64,000 bases of DNA from contig NC_077224.1 in NCBI RefSeq assembly GCF_024763615.1, positions 84,888,712 through 84,952,711 of the forward strand, written 5' to 3'. Within the stretch, counting starts at the first letter, position 1. Each line of letters opens with the position of its first letter. Positions 22,440 to 34,019 of the stretch are shown piece by piece. The position numbers were made by a program, and so were the translations under genes. This DNA is from Phlebotomus papatasi (Eukaryota; Arthropoda; Insecta; Diptera; Psychodidae). The notes under the pieces are model-generated. The model did no database searches. It was not told the DNA's origin and saw nothing but the letters and a program-made list of their open reading frames with translations.

Positions 22440-22672
22440 ATCTTTCCCTTGAACTTCTTTTTAGTACATGGCTGTTCTCATGTGTTTCTGCGTAATGGAC
22501 TTTTTTGTATAGGCTCATGTCACGACTATTTTTTCCCCTTTTCATCGTGTTCTAAAACTACTAAACAGTCGGAATATGAATTTACATAAAGAAAAGTGAA
22601 CTACGAAGAATTTCTTCATACATGAGAACAGTCATGTACTAAAAAAAGTATCAGTAGAAAAATTTCTGCTTT
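22440..22672. mobile_element. Hairpin MITE copy
   Basis: TTTTAGTACATGGCTGTTCT, GCGTAATGGACTTTTTTGTA, TCACGACT and the mirrored CATGAGAACAGTCATGTACT followed by AAAAAAAG. Outermost termini not clear. Confidence 0.65.
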
Positions 22673-23026
22673 CATTCGTTTTTTTTTTTTTGAGTTTTAG
22701 AACTTATATCGTCATTGTCGAAGATTCTACCTCATACTTTGCTGGAATTATAACAATGTTATTATTATTTATTTTTTGATAAAAAAAATAATAATAAAAT
22801 ATTATTATATATTAAATAAATATTCACAGAATCCGCTAAAATTGTTTATCTAATTTATTAAATCACATTTCCATAGGATACAGGCTGATTATGGTGCCAA
22901 TAGATTGAGAAGCGTTCTAAAATGCCCAAAATGTACCATAAATCTTTTTTAGTACATTTTTGTTCACTTAATTGAGCCCTGTCAGGAATTTTAAATTTCA
23001 TATGGTTATCAAAGGGATGATTATCA

Positions 23027-23260
23027 AGGGGATATAGTATTGGGGATAAGAATTACAGTATCATTGATAATAAACGTTACCTTGAAATTTTCTTTCAACA
23101 GAAAATTCAGAATGTCTTTCACCTCACGTGTACTAAAACTCATAACTAGGTTATGCTTCTTTATCAAATAGACGGAAACCAGAAATCCCGCGTAAATACT
23201 AAAAAATAGTATGATAAACAATGGAAATACAACCAAATAAAGATGGGAAGAACAATTCAT
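23027..23260 (-). other. 78-codon frame with N-terminal hydrophobic segment, unassigned
   Basis: ATG start, MNCSSHLYLVVFPLFIILFF, a membrane-like segment of about 30 residues, then a charged tail (STREVKDILNFLLKENFKV). No promoter, splice or poly(A) context supports it and no family is recognised. In AT-rich DNA such hydrophobic frames arise by chance. Confidence 0.15.
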
Positions 23261-24495
23261 TGTCTTTAAAATTAGGCAAAATTTGTTTAATTTAACAGTT
23301 TAGTACTAAATCAGAGACATAGTTCTAAAACTTTGCGAGCTATTTGAAGACCTTGTTCATTTTAATTGTAAGAAAGAAAATGAACTTAGGATATTCAAAG
23401 CTATGATAGCATCATCATCATTTGCGGTACAGTCCGTCTAGGACCTTGGTTTCGTTCACAACCTATCTCCATTTTGATTAGTCCTCAGCCAACCTTTTCC
23501 AATTTCTTATTTTCTTTCTTTATTTGACTCGTTTTCTTGTCTATGATAACAATGTACTAAAAATAGCGAAAATGGTTTTAGTACCTGATGATATATCACT
23601 TGTTAGTACAAGTCAAATGGCATGATAGTTGGCTTTCCCGAATAAATATTTTTTTTCTATTTTAGAGAATAAGGAACGAGATATGAATATGTTCAGGGAA
23701 CAAAATAGTACATGTCCAATATAATTACTTTAAGCACACCTCAATTCCACCTCTTCTACCAATTTTTTTTCCACAATTTTGCCAAAGAAGATGCTGCAGT
23801 GAAAGACCTGCCTTAAAAAGAAGGCTATTTTTAGCCAGCAAAGAAGAATGTCTGTCTCTTGAAAAATCTTTCTGCAATTACGGTTGAATTTATGCTACCT
23901 CATTCATAACCCTTTTTGGGCATCCAACAGAAGAAGAGGCACTTGTTGGGCTCGTTGCGTGAAATACTTTTGATATAAATTTAAATTGGTAAACGGACAA
24001 TAAAAAAAGAGACTCATGGTGTCTCGAAGAAAAACAATGGCGATGGAAAATTCGCAGATTGCTCGAATTTTTTAATCTAAGTACATCGCTTTTAAAGATG
24101 CGAATTATTGATTAGTTAGTCTGATAAATGGTTTGTTACATTGACTATTGATTAGTAAATTCAGAGATACATGCTCATGCGGTAATACTACATATAGGTT
24201 TTTCTTGCATGCCAGTTGGCAATTCATCGATTTTTCATCGATTTATGAGTATATCGAAAATCCAGACAAGCAAAAATTGGATTACAGAGCATGAGGTAAA
24301 TTTATGTGCAGGAGTCACTAAAAACCCAAAGTCGATATCTTCAACCGTTTAGTCCCTAGTCCCAAAACCAACAAATAAACAAATTCCTTTAAAAGTATTT
24401 TTTTTAACTCAAAACATCCGATTAAGAACATTTTATCAAAATATAGTCCCTTAAGAGTAGGGGAGTCGTTCCAAGTATATAACTCAAAATCGATA

Positions 24496-24540
24496 GATTA
24501 TATACATTGCTCTCTGTTAGAGTTCAAGCAATAAAAGAAA
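24496..24540 (+). repeat. ~45-bp dispersed motif, copy
   Basis: GATTATATACATTGCTCTCT, then GAGTTCAAGCAATAAAAG. Same motif as at 2507. Confidence 0.55.
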
Positions 24541-25614
24541 CGAGCTAAAGTCACCAATATTTTTTTTTAAACTCACACGCAGAGAGATTTTTTCTTTCAC
24601 ATTCAGAAAGAGAAAAAAATTGTCTTTTTGGAAGATAATTTTTTTGTTCACTGGGGGAACCTATGTTGGTATAAAAGAAACGCGTGTACGCAATTTTTTT
24701 ATTGCGTATCGGTGAAAAATTTATGTGTGCGCCTTTTAGCCTAAAGCCATCATCAACACACAAAATTGGGCAGATTTGGGTACCGTTCTCTCCTCATGCA
24801 AATTGGACAAGGAGGTGAATAAAAAAAAATCAGAGAGAGAGACGTTTAATGAAATACACTTGATGATTTTTACTCGCCACTTTAATTACCATCGCGAACT
24901 CTTGTTTCGGTGAATTAATTGCCAAATCCAGTATATTGAATATACATTTGGGGAACGTATGTATAATTACTCGAGTGAGAGATTTACCCACTAACTGCTG
25001 AAGAAGTGAGGCGAAAGAATTGGATATCGAATGTATCACTTGGGGTGGTTAAGTTTCTCAACGAACAGTACGGGATTTTATAAAATCACATCCCATTAAC
25101 AAACGTTGATCGACATTCCGACGGAGAGTCGTACGATTTGTCGTTTGGAGGTAGCTACATGCTAAAAAACATTTCTCGATGATGTCGATGAAAATCACTT
25201 TTGTTTTTTATAATTACTGATAACTTATTAATTAGGCTTATTTTTTGTAGCTAATGTTGGTTATATAATTGACAAAAAATGTTTCAAATAATCATGCTGT
25301 TCAGTTTGGTCAAAACTAGTTTATTTTGATCGAATATTGCTATGCTGACTAAATGCTAGATGTAATTATCTTTTCTAGTGCTAACTTTGAATCTGTAAGA
25401 CCGGGACAAGGTAAGTTGTTAATAGCGTAATGCTAGACATTGCCCATGATGCTCTTAAATAAGATGCTCTTTTGGCTAAGTACATAAAATAAGTCCATGA
25501 GAAACACTTTTTAAGTCCTTAATTAAAGCATTTTTTTGGCGAAGGTGTTGACATATGACTGAAAAAAGTAGAAATCAAAATAGAAAAGGGACAGATAATC
25601 CTAACCGGCTTATG

Positions 25615-27396
25615 TAGGTGAGATTCTTAACGTGAGCTAACTCGGAGTGCATGCAAATTCGATTTGATGCTGAAGTTGGGAGACGCCATTCAGTTATCTT
25701 GAATCAAATTCGTGAAATTATACAAATTTTGTATTTAAACCAAAATATCAAGGATTTGGATGAACTGACAGAAAAGTGTTATATGGGTGAAATGTAGACC
25801 AGAATGTTCTCTATAATTTTGCCGTAGCACTTGAACTCATCGATTACTCAGAAGCCAAGATAAGCGAGGCTTTTTGTTTCTGAACTCGTTTTTTCATCCA
25901 GAGTGCCCCAAGTGTTCATTTGTTGAACTTCAACTATATCAAAGAATTGTTGTATTTTGCGGGACTTTCCATTTAAACCCCTATTTTAAGTGTCTTGGTG
26001 GAGTAGAGGCAGTCAAATTGGCATCTGAGTGATTTCAAAGCGTTATTATGGGAAAAATCAATTTTTTCACACTTAAACGGCAAAATCGGAGTGATAGCGT
26101 AGTCTGAGTGGAAAATGATGTATGGACGAAATGTAGAGACAAATGTGCTCTACAATTATGTTGAAGTAATCATCAAAATCGGTTCAGCGACAGTCGAGAT
26201 AATTGAGGTTATGTGATATTGAAATTGGTTTTTCGACTGTGGCGCCCCTGGTGTTGGTCCCACGAAGTTCAAATATTCTAGAAAGTTGTAGCATTTGGTG
26301 AGATCTTTCGTTTAAGCCCTCATTCATCAAAATCGGTCACATAGAACCGGAGATATGATTTTTTGAATTTCGTGAACTTTGACCCCTCATATCTCCGGTT
26401 CTATTGAAACCACAGCGCGCATACGCACAATTTTGGAAACGTCCTAGACTGGACTACAACATACTAAAATTTCATTAACTTGCACAATGCCGTTTTTGAG
26501 AAAAGTGACTTTGAATTTCGATGAATTTTGATGCTATCACAGCGCCACCTGTGGTGACTTTTTGAACTTCCATCTGAAAGTGCTCATCGAGACGAAACCA
26601 AAAAGGTAAAATTTATGTCGCTATGTTAATTAGAACCGGAGATAGAGGCCGGTCAATGTTCGAACTTTGACCCCTTATAGCTCGGGTCAGGGGTTTTAGA
26701 TCGACTTAAGGTTTTTTTTGTTTGATAGGTATGATCAACGGCTACAACATACTAAAATTTCAGCCCGATGCACAATGGAATTTTTGAGTTATTTAACTTA
26801 TAAGATTTAAAAATTTTCTTTTTAATAATAGCGCCCCTAGCGGTGGTTTTATGAACTTGCGATGTTAGAAGGGGAAGTGGCATTTCACGAGAGCTTTCCA
26901 AAAAGCCCTCACTTTTTAAATTCTGACAATTAGAACCGGAGTTATGGCCATTTTAAGAAATTTTTTTTTGAACCCTTATAGCTCGGGTCAGGGGGGTCGG
27001 GGGACCTTAAGTTTGGTATTGATGGAAAGCTCTAAGGCCCAGCTATAACATACTAAAATTTGAGCCCGCTCGATGCCATAGGGGCGGAGCTATTGAGAAA
27101 ACAAAAAAAGGGGGGTCTTCAAAATGGCGGAAGGAGGGGTGGGGGGTGGGGGGTCAATGCACCAAGTTGCAATTTTCACCCGATATATAACCTTTGCCGA
27201 AAACCGCAAGTCGATATCTTTTTTAGTTTAGGAGCTATTAAGCTCCAAAGAGCGGCCGGCCGGGAACGTAAAATAGCCACATATATATTCGTGATCAGGA
27301 AGTGGCGAAACACATTTTGGCCAAGTTTGAGGTCGATCGGACGACATGAAATTTTGTTAGGATTATAGTAGGTGAGATTGTTAAGAATCTCACCTA
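25615..27396. mobile_element. 1.78-kb non-coding element with perfect 17-bp TIRs
   Basis: TAGGTGAGATTCTTAAC at 25615-25631 and its exact reverse complement at 27380-27396, each edge being TA. The interior is built of ~290-bp diverged modules: ACATACTAAAATTT near 26459, 26745 and 27048; TAGAACCGGAGATA or variants at 26342, 26633 and 26933; GCGCCCCTRG-type motifs; AGCTCGGGTCAGGGG twice. A perfect 17-bp hairpin arm pair lies at 26342-26358/26387-26403. No long frame. Non-autonomous transposon by inference. Confidence 0.6.
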
Positions 27397-27425
27397 ATAC
27401 GATAGTGATAGCCACATGTTAACCA

Positions 27426-27678
27426 CACTGAGAGAAATCCGAAAAAGTTAAAATAACATTCTGGAAATGTTTATTTTACCCTGCAGTATTGATCCGAAAT
27501 CGGTGTAAATATTATGGTTTTTAGGTGCAATATGGGTTAAAGTTACCCTTTTTCATGTTAATTTTACACTTAAAAATGTGTAAAATTAACATTAAAAAAT
27601 GTTGATATATTTTTACACCTAAAAAGTATTAAAGTTACGAAGAAAAAACGTTAATCGCACCCCCTTTTTTTCTCAGTG
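27426..27678. mobile_element. CACTGAG MITE, copy 3
   Basis: Both ends intact (CACTGAGAGAAATCC and TTTTTTTCTCAGTG). 253 bp. Lies 30 bp beyond the right terminus of the 25.6-27.4 kb element. Confidence 0.8.
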
Positions 27679-27779
27679 CATTCGCTAGTGTTAATTAAAA
27701 GCACCTAACTATTTCTATGTTTTAGAAATTTTGTCAATTACCCTTCCGGTATTACACAAATGGTTGTAAACACAAGTAG

Positions 27780-28115
27780 AGTTTGATTCTCCAAGAGTGT
27801 CTTGGATAAAAGGTAAATGGAACACTATTTGCACAAAAAGTCGTTGAATTTCGAAGAATTCAAATTGAATTTCGAATTTTTTATACTTCGTCAAATAATT
27901 TCGTCAGATATCTTTAAGGTTTCTGCAGAAAATATCTACAACTCTGCCGATAAATCTGTAGATATTCCTACGAATTTTATTTGGGCTTGGGACAAATTTC
28001 GTCAGAAATTTTTGCAGATTTTCTGACTGATTTTCTGAATTATCAAGAAGTAAGAAAGTATCTTTTTTGGCTTTTCAAATAGATTTTCGAATTTTTCAAG
28101 CTCTACTTGTGAATG
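27780..28115 (+). repeat. Dispersed repeat paired with 36640-37030
   Basis: AAAGGTAAATGGAACACTAT, TTGCACAAAAAGTCGTTGAA and TTCAAATAGATTTTCGAATT recur in the same order at 36.64-37.03 kb; weaker relatives are at 35.77-36.30 kb. Frames are short and unrelated to known proteins. Confidence 0.6.
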
Positions 28116-28228
28116 ATAAGAATCACTCTTTAAGTTGTATTGTTTCGCATGTAAGCCACATGTTCAAATAATATCTCAGTTCTAAAAAAAAGTTAATGTT
28201 CAAATATAGTGAATTATTATAAGCATTA

Positions 28229-28434
28229 GGGAAATTGGGGCACCACCGAACATCGGATAGCATCGAACACTGATTTTTATTCCTAAACTAGAGTATGACG
28301 ATCATTTCTTCAGTGGACAAGCATCCCTAGAGTATCTATGAATTCATACATGTCTCGTCTTATAAAACCTAATATCTAAATAAAAATTGCAGTGTTCGGT
28401 GCTACCGCGTATTCTCTAGCGCCCTAGTTTACCC
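28229..28434. mobile_element. GGGGAAACTGGGGCACCACC MITE, copy 1
   Basis: GGGAAATTGGGGCACCACCG left and CGCCCTAGTTTACCC right, TA on both sides. Internal GACGATCATTTCTTCAGTGG and ACAAGCATCCCTA match copy 2. Confidence 0.68.
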
Positions 28435-28472
28435 TAACTATAAAACCTACTTATTGAGTGGTCTCATCATTA

Positions 28473-28628
28473 TGGTGCTATACCAACGAAAAATGAAAGG
28501 GGGAAATCTTTCTCCTGAACATTGTTTTAGCACATGACTGTTCTCTATCTTAAGTGCTTCTGCATTATCGACTTTTCTCTGTATTCGTTTCTATCACGAC
28601 TGTTTTCCCCGATACTCGTCTTGTTCCC
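28473..28628. mobile_element. Hairpin MITE, left half
   Basis: TTA|TGGTGCTATACCAACGAAAA, then TCTTTCTCCTGAACATTG, GCTTCTGCATTATCGACTT and a TATCACGACTGTTTTCCCC centre. The right half is replaced by the CGGTTCTAAACC-type repeat that starts near 28620. Confidence 0.6.
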
Positions 28629-28629
28629 A

Positions 28630-29110
28630 TAAGTCGAGCTAAGAATCGTTAACATTCCCCTCATTCCCCCTTGCCTTCCCTTCCCATAAAAACCATGATT
28701 TTTTTGGGATTTCTCAAAAACGCGTCGTGAGATTTTTTTTCATTTTTGGATATGTTTTTCAAAAAGGTTCTATACAGCGCTTTTATCAACCGAACTGTAT
28801 CACATTTAGGCTCGTTGAAAAGGTCTTGGAATATCCGATAAAACTAAATCAGTTCCAATCGGTTCTAAACTGATAATAAACCAGTTCCTAACCGATAACT
28901 AATTTTTATCTAAAATTCACATTCCTGAGGCGTATTTTGGGCATCATTTTTAGAGATTTATAAATCAGTTCAAATCGATTGTGAACTGGTAATGAACCGG
29001 TTATAAACCGATTAGTAATTCTTGCCCGAAAACCAATTTCATTTATGAATTTATATAATATAATTTATGAATCGGTTGAAATCGGTTGAGAACCGATAAA
29101 CCGTTTACGA
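28630..29110 (+). repeat. 'CGGTTCTAAACTG' dispersed repeat
   Basis: CCCATAAGTCGAGCTAAGAA, AAACGCGTCGTGAGA, AGGCTCGTTGAAAAGGTCTT and repeated AATCGGTT/GAACCGATAA blocks. Homologous to 16245-16600 and extended by two further AACCGGTTATAAACCG-type modules. Confidence 0.65.
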
Positions 29111-29168
29111 TGTGAAATTACTTTTGAGGTTATTATTATTAATCGTATCGAGCTATATTATTACAATG

Positions 29169-29502
29169 TATAATAGACTCTCTCAAATTCGGGCATATGG
29201 GGCCGAAATGTCAGCCGAATTAGGTAGAAATTCGGGCGACAAACTTTTTGAAATGCAACGATTTTTTATTCATTTGCATATAGATATTGAGTTTACACAC
29301 TCATATATAACGTAAATTGCATGAAAATCCCTCAAAAATGAAAAATAACATCAAAACTAAGACAAACCATGCCAAATTTGAGCATATTTGCTTCATTTGA
29401 TAATCAAAATCGAACTAGAAAACTTTTTTCGAATTTAACTGCCACCCGAATTATAAAGTAGCCCGATCTTAAAAGAGCCGAATTAGCGAGAGTCTACTGT
29501 AT
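29169..29502. mobile_element. pogo-like MITE (AGACTCTCGCTAATTCGG ends)
   Basis: Left AGACTCTCTCAAATTCGGGC, right GCCGAATTAGCGAGAGTCTA then CTGTATA. TA-rich flanks. A right end of the same family lies at 40511-40536 (CGATTGAGCGAAAGTCTACT, GTATA). Non-coding, ~330 bp. Confidence 0.65.
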
Positions 29503-29639
29503 ATTGTTGTTGATCCCGTGTTGGAAAAATCTGCTAAATCCGTTTGTAGACCACACAGGAACGCCTTTCCCGCAGTTGTTGGGCATAGGCGGTGCACTTT
29601 TATTACGTTTATATCACAATAAAAATATTTTTTTTTCTA

Positions 29640-29760
29640 AACATTCAGTTGTTGCACCCGGCGGGACTCGAACTCACATCTGTGAGAGTCGAGCCAGAGA
29701 TCTCACCGCCAAAGACGCAACGGTCTTGCCTATTGCGCCACTGAGATCACCACTTTTGTG
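29640..29760 (-). mobile_element. tRNA-derived SINE-like unit
   Basis: On the minus strand: GGTGATCTCAGTGGCGCAAT, A-box-like TGGCGCAATAGG, then B-box GAGTTCGAGTCCC about 55 nt on, and CGCCGGGTGCAAC, followed within 15 nt by AAAAAAAAATATTTTTATTG. The A-to-B spacing is longer than in most tRNAs, as in tRNA-Ser/Leu or SINE heads. 10-bp inverted TATATCACAA/TTGTGATATA words flank it. Confidence 0.5.
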
Positions 29761-29764
29761 ATAT

Positions 29765-31475
29765 AGCATCTAACTATGTTACAAGTTCGAGCATTTCGCA
29801 AAACCTGGAATGTTTTGCCATTCCTTTTTTTTTAATTTCAGGAGTTTTTGTTACTTTTCTTTGTGTTTAGGCAACAAAACCTTTTCCTGGTTTTCAAGGT
29901 TTAAATTTCTGGAATAGAGTTATTTTTTGCACTTTGCAGAATCCTACATGGCATTATCTTTCAGCCTTTAATTGCTATAGAGGCAACATGAAGCATAAGA
30001 AGTTGTAAGCCCCGCAAAAAACAGAGACACTCGAGCATTTAGTATGCATGTTAAGAGTGCATTTCATATTTGCATTTCACTGTATTTTATTGGGTCAATA
30101 ATTGAACACCAGCGAGATAAATTGTATATATTACAAATTATTTTATTGTGCATCAATAAGATGTAAACACAGAACTTTCTCACCAGGTAGAAAGTTTCTC
30201 ATGTATTGCTAACATTTTCAGAGTCAACTTTCAGAGCAATTTTTTTTTAGAGGAAGACACAGTCTATCGAGAAAAACTCGTAAATTTTACGCAAAAATTT
30301 TCAGGTCAATTTTATTGCGAATAATTGATGAATTTATTTGGAAAAATTGCAATAGAGAGATGAGACTTTTGCAAATATTTGCGTCGCTTTTTCACCAAAA
30401 AATTTTCTCTTGGAACAATATTTGTTCGATATGATGGCAAAAAAAAGGTGACTCAAGAAAAAAAACTGATTTACTCGCGACAAGCAATTTGGGGTTACGA
30501 AAAAACCAGTGGATTTTGTAATTTTTCAGTGAATAAATCAGTTTAATAAATAAATTCGACAGTGACTTTTGCATTGGGCTTGACAGTGGTGCAAGATCTC
30601 AACTTTGTCGGTCCCAACATCGAAAAAAAAAGTGCGTGGGGAAATGAAGAAATTTCACAGAGACATTTAAAATTTTTAAATTACTTGTTTTATATTTTGT
30701 TGTTTAAATTTTTTTTCGATTGCAACTGGTGGAATTTTTGCGCAAATTTTCCATATTAACACGATTTTCGATGTTCAAGACACATTTACGGTCAACGTAT
30801 AGGTCAAGAATTATTTATTTCTTGGCAGATCATTTTATTGCATTGATATAAAACGGATTGAGATAAATTGAGCGAAAAAAATTTAAAAAAATGTTTTTCT
30901 AATTCCAAACTTTTTTGTCAAGGAAACTCAAGAAATTGAAAAGATTAACATAGTAGAAATTTAGATTGTGGTGGTGGAACAATCATTTAACCAAAATCTG
31001 GTACTTAGGGACACAAAACATATTTATCGTTATCGTTCATATTTTTGTGAAACAGGGATCTAACTCAAGCAGGTTGATCCCTTGTCATTCTTATTCCAAA
31101 AAAAATTAGTCCATCACTTAGAATTATACAGTGAGCCACCTCAGAAAAAAACATTATTTTGAAGGGCAAAATATCTAAATTTCAATGTTTATATGAATGC
31201 TCAAATGAGAAAAGCAATTTAGACGTATAATTCCTATAATTATTTACACCCATGCAGCCAGATTTTCCCCTAAAGAATACACTCGAAAATCGGTTTCGAA
31301 AATCGAAAAAAAAATTTACTTACTTCTCGATTTGTCCGCGTGGTGGCTAAAATATTTCTTTTTGAATTTCGAAGTGTCTTGTAATATCAATATTTGTCAG
31401 TTTTCGCTTTATTATAGAATAAAGCAAAGCAAGAACGATCATAATATTCCTGATCTTGAAACTGATGAGTAATTC
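29765..31475. other. AT-rich intergenic DNA
   Basis: No supported gene or bounded repeat. Poly(A)/poly(T) runs only. Confidence 0.5.
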
Positions 31476-31479
31476 CTGT

Positions 31480-31605
31480 GATTGCTTCTTACGCCCTATA
31501 CGGCTTAAGCCAAGAGACGGTTTAGGGAAAAACTGATTGATCGGAATGTAGTCTGATCATTATTTTGATTATAATTATGTTAAGCCATCTCTCAGCTTAT
31601 TTCAT
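31480..31605. repeat. CTTAAGCCGAGAGACGGTTTA foldback repeat
   Basis: GGCTTAAGCCAAGAGACGGT, then ATCATTATTTTGATTATAAT and TTAAGCCATCTCTCAGCTTA. Same family as 21.0-21.7 kb. Confidence 0.6.
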
Positions 31606-32228
31606 AGATATTTGTAATTTTGGGTAACTTTAAGGTGTAAAAATTCGATATTTTGTTTGATATTTCGAAATTCAATGATATTTTTTGCAAATAGACAACT
31701 TATTTTTTGTCAAGACACTTTTATAATATCGAAATACAGCCTAGTGTGCTACAGATACAGGGGGTTCTGGATTCATGCATATAATGAAATTATGCAAATA
31801 CGCTTATGCATCATTGTCTACCACTAGGAACTCATTTATGAATTAATTTTTGGAATATTCCTAAAAGTCCCAGCGAGCACAGTCAGGTGAAAATAGCAAA
31901 ATTTTCAGCATATTTTTGCTTAATCAATCAGCAAAAATATGTTGACCGGTTAGCAGTTCTCGAACAAACGATGCTGATCAAGGAAACCTAACAATGCCAA
32001 TTGAGCTTTATTTGTCATATCATACATAAGTTCAAAAATGCAATGAAATCCGTCTTGTATGATGTTTAATAAAATTTATTGTTATTTTAATTGCCAGAAA
32101 TATCAAATATGTGACTTCTGACAATTCCACATGAGCTGAATGGCAATGTCACGGCAATAGAATCGTAATTTCGAGAAAGCTACCCTCAGATTCGAACATA
32201 ATTTGTCATATGGTATTGTCAAAGTGTT

Positions 32229-32345
32229 ATACGGGCTTCACACCTAAGGCTTAGCCATCTGGCTTAATTCCTCTAATTCCTTATAAGGCATGACTTTTAA
32301 GGAATTGTTGTTTAGGATCAAATATTAAGGGCAAGAAATCCGTTA
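32229..32345. mobile_element. CGGGCTTCAGACCTAAGG MITE, left part
   Basis: TTA|TACGGGCTTCACACCTAAGG, GCTTAGCCATCTGGCTTAAT. The right half decays before the pogo-like MITE at 32380. Confidence 0.55.
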
Positions 32346-32379
32346 GATTTGAAAAATCAATAAAATTGCTTATTATTTA

Positions 32380-32717
32380 CAGTAGAGCCTCGCTATAGTC
32401 CATATTTGGTCCCAGATTTGACACTTGGGTCGCACTATAATCCATGTCATTTTTCAAAATTATCAACGACTTTTAGTATTGAAATTGCTCGACGTCTTCC
32501 ACATTCTTTGCGATTGTCGTACTTGTCCTCGCTCTCTTCATTATGGATCATAATTATCACAACTACTCTATAAAGATTGCCAAAAGTATTAAAATAATTA
32601 TGACAACATCTCATGTCGCGTACTAAAAAACATGACATAACTTAAAATCAGTGTTTTGAAATCAACGGTCGATAAATTGTGGACTATAGAGCAATGGCCT
32701 ATAGCGGGGCTCTACTG
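32380..32717. mobile_element. pogo-like MITE (CAGTAGAGCCTCGCTATAGTCC ends)
   Basis: Left CAGTAGAGCCTCGCTATAGT, right CCTATAGCGGGGCTCTACTG, with a second inverted TGGACTATAG block inside. TA on both sides (32378-32379, 32718-32719). 338 bp. Confidence 0.75.
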
Positions 32718-32984
32718 TATTTAGACTTTTGAGACATTACAGCATTACAGAATACCTCTACAAAGTTTCTGTAACTTATTCGAAAGATACCCCCTGTAAT
32801 AAATCTATTGCGTCTGGGAACATTTCTCCTCATGATTCGTTCCTGAGATAAAATTTTCGTCTCATTCGTCTCTTCAAGTGTATCTCGGTTAAATTAGGTA
32901 ATTAGTTTGACTTCCTCTTTTATTTTAAAATTCCGTAAATTTACGGGAGAGAGTGCTATTCAAAAAAAAATTAAAAGTTGAAAA

Positions 32985-33212
32985 CTTTCTCCTGGATATA
33001 TTTTTAGTACATGACTGTTCTAATGTGGTTTAGCGTACTCGACTTTTTTTGTATTGGATCTTGTCACGACTGTTTGGTAGTTTTGGAACACGACGAGGAC
33101 AGAGAAAAACAGTAGTGATAGCAACCAACACAGAGAAAATTCGAGAACACAGAAGGAAATTAGAACTGAAGCCATGTGCTAAAAAATGTTCACAAGAAAG
33201 ACTTATTTTATT
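32985..33212. mobile_element. Hairpin MITE copy
   Basis: CTTTCTCCTGGATATATTTT, TAGTACATGACTGTTC, CTCGACTTTTTTTGTATTGG and mirrored GCCATGTGCTAAAAAATG with TTCACAAGAAAG. Near full length. Confidence 0.65.
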
Positions 33213-33407
33213 ATCACTAATTAAAAAAGTAATTTTCTGCTTTATTTATCTTTTCAATATTTCGGTCATGATTTCGAAAATATTTCGAACATAAAACATT
33301 TTAGAGGTTTCAGGGGAGTTTTTATGCGCCGAAAGGTAGACAAATATGTTTAAACCCCAAAGGAAAAATTACGAATCAAATTATCCTCTTTCAAATCAGT
33401 CTTTAGG

Positions 33408-34013
33408 TCTTGTGTACACATTTTAGATCGGCATAATTTCGTGCAATCGAAATATGTGTCCTTTTCTTTCTCAAAAAATTTGCATGTTGTGATGTTCAAA
33501 AGAAGAAGAAGAAGAGTTTGAAAAAATAGGATGAATATGCAATGCTTTACCCCATTAAGGACGATTGGAACACCGGTTTCCCATAAGGAAAATAATTTTT
33601 CTTGACTACCTAAAGTTATTTTTTCTTATGTCTGTACATAATTGTAAAGTAAGAGGTTGAATTAATCTAGAATATTTTTTGCAAGTCTCTAGCTATTTGC
33701 TATTTAGTAAATATTTAAGCTCAAAAATGGCGAACTTTTAAATTCTCAAATTCATAATTCATTTTATTTATTTTTTATACTTCTAATATTTTTTAAGCAA
33801 ACCCTTTTGGCAATAAAAACTACAATACTCGTACGCAATATTTTTCATTAAAGCGAAAAATATTATGCATTGGTATTGTCGGAAAAATTACTTAAATTTT
33901 TGGGCTATTTTTGTCCCTATCGTTCATAGAGGCACAAATGACACCGAATCAGAATCTGTTGGACTTTCTCGTCTCGTCGTTAAAGGGTTAAAGTAAAAGG
34001 TGTACCGGAGCCA
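33408..34013. mobile_element. TGGCTCCGGCACACC MITE, left and right ends separated
   Basis: Left half to about 33545 (TTTTAGATCGG, GTGATGTTCAAAAGAAGAAG). The right end AAAAGGTGTACCGGAGCCA is at 33995-34013, followed by TTA. The intervening 450 bp is unrelated AT-rich sequence, an insertion or a chance pairing of two fragments. Confidence 0.45.
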
Positions 34014-34019
34014 TTAGGG

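Larger units (their letters stand above)
22680..25610. other. AT-rich intergenic DNA
   Basis: Contains an AAT-rich low-complexity patch (22755-22825), the small hydrophobic frame at 23.0-23.3 kb and one 45-bp dispersed motif. Nothing else supported. Confidence 0.45.
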
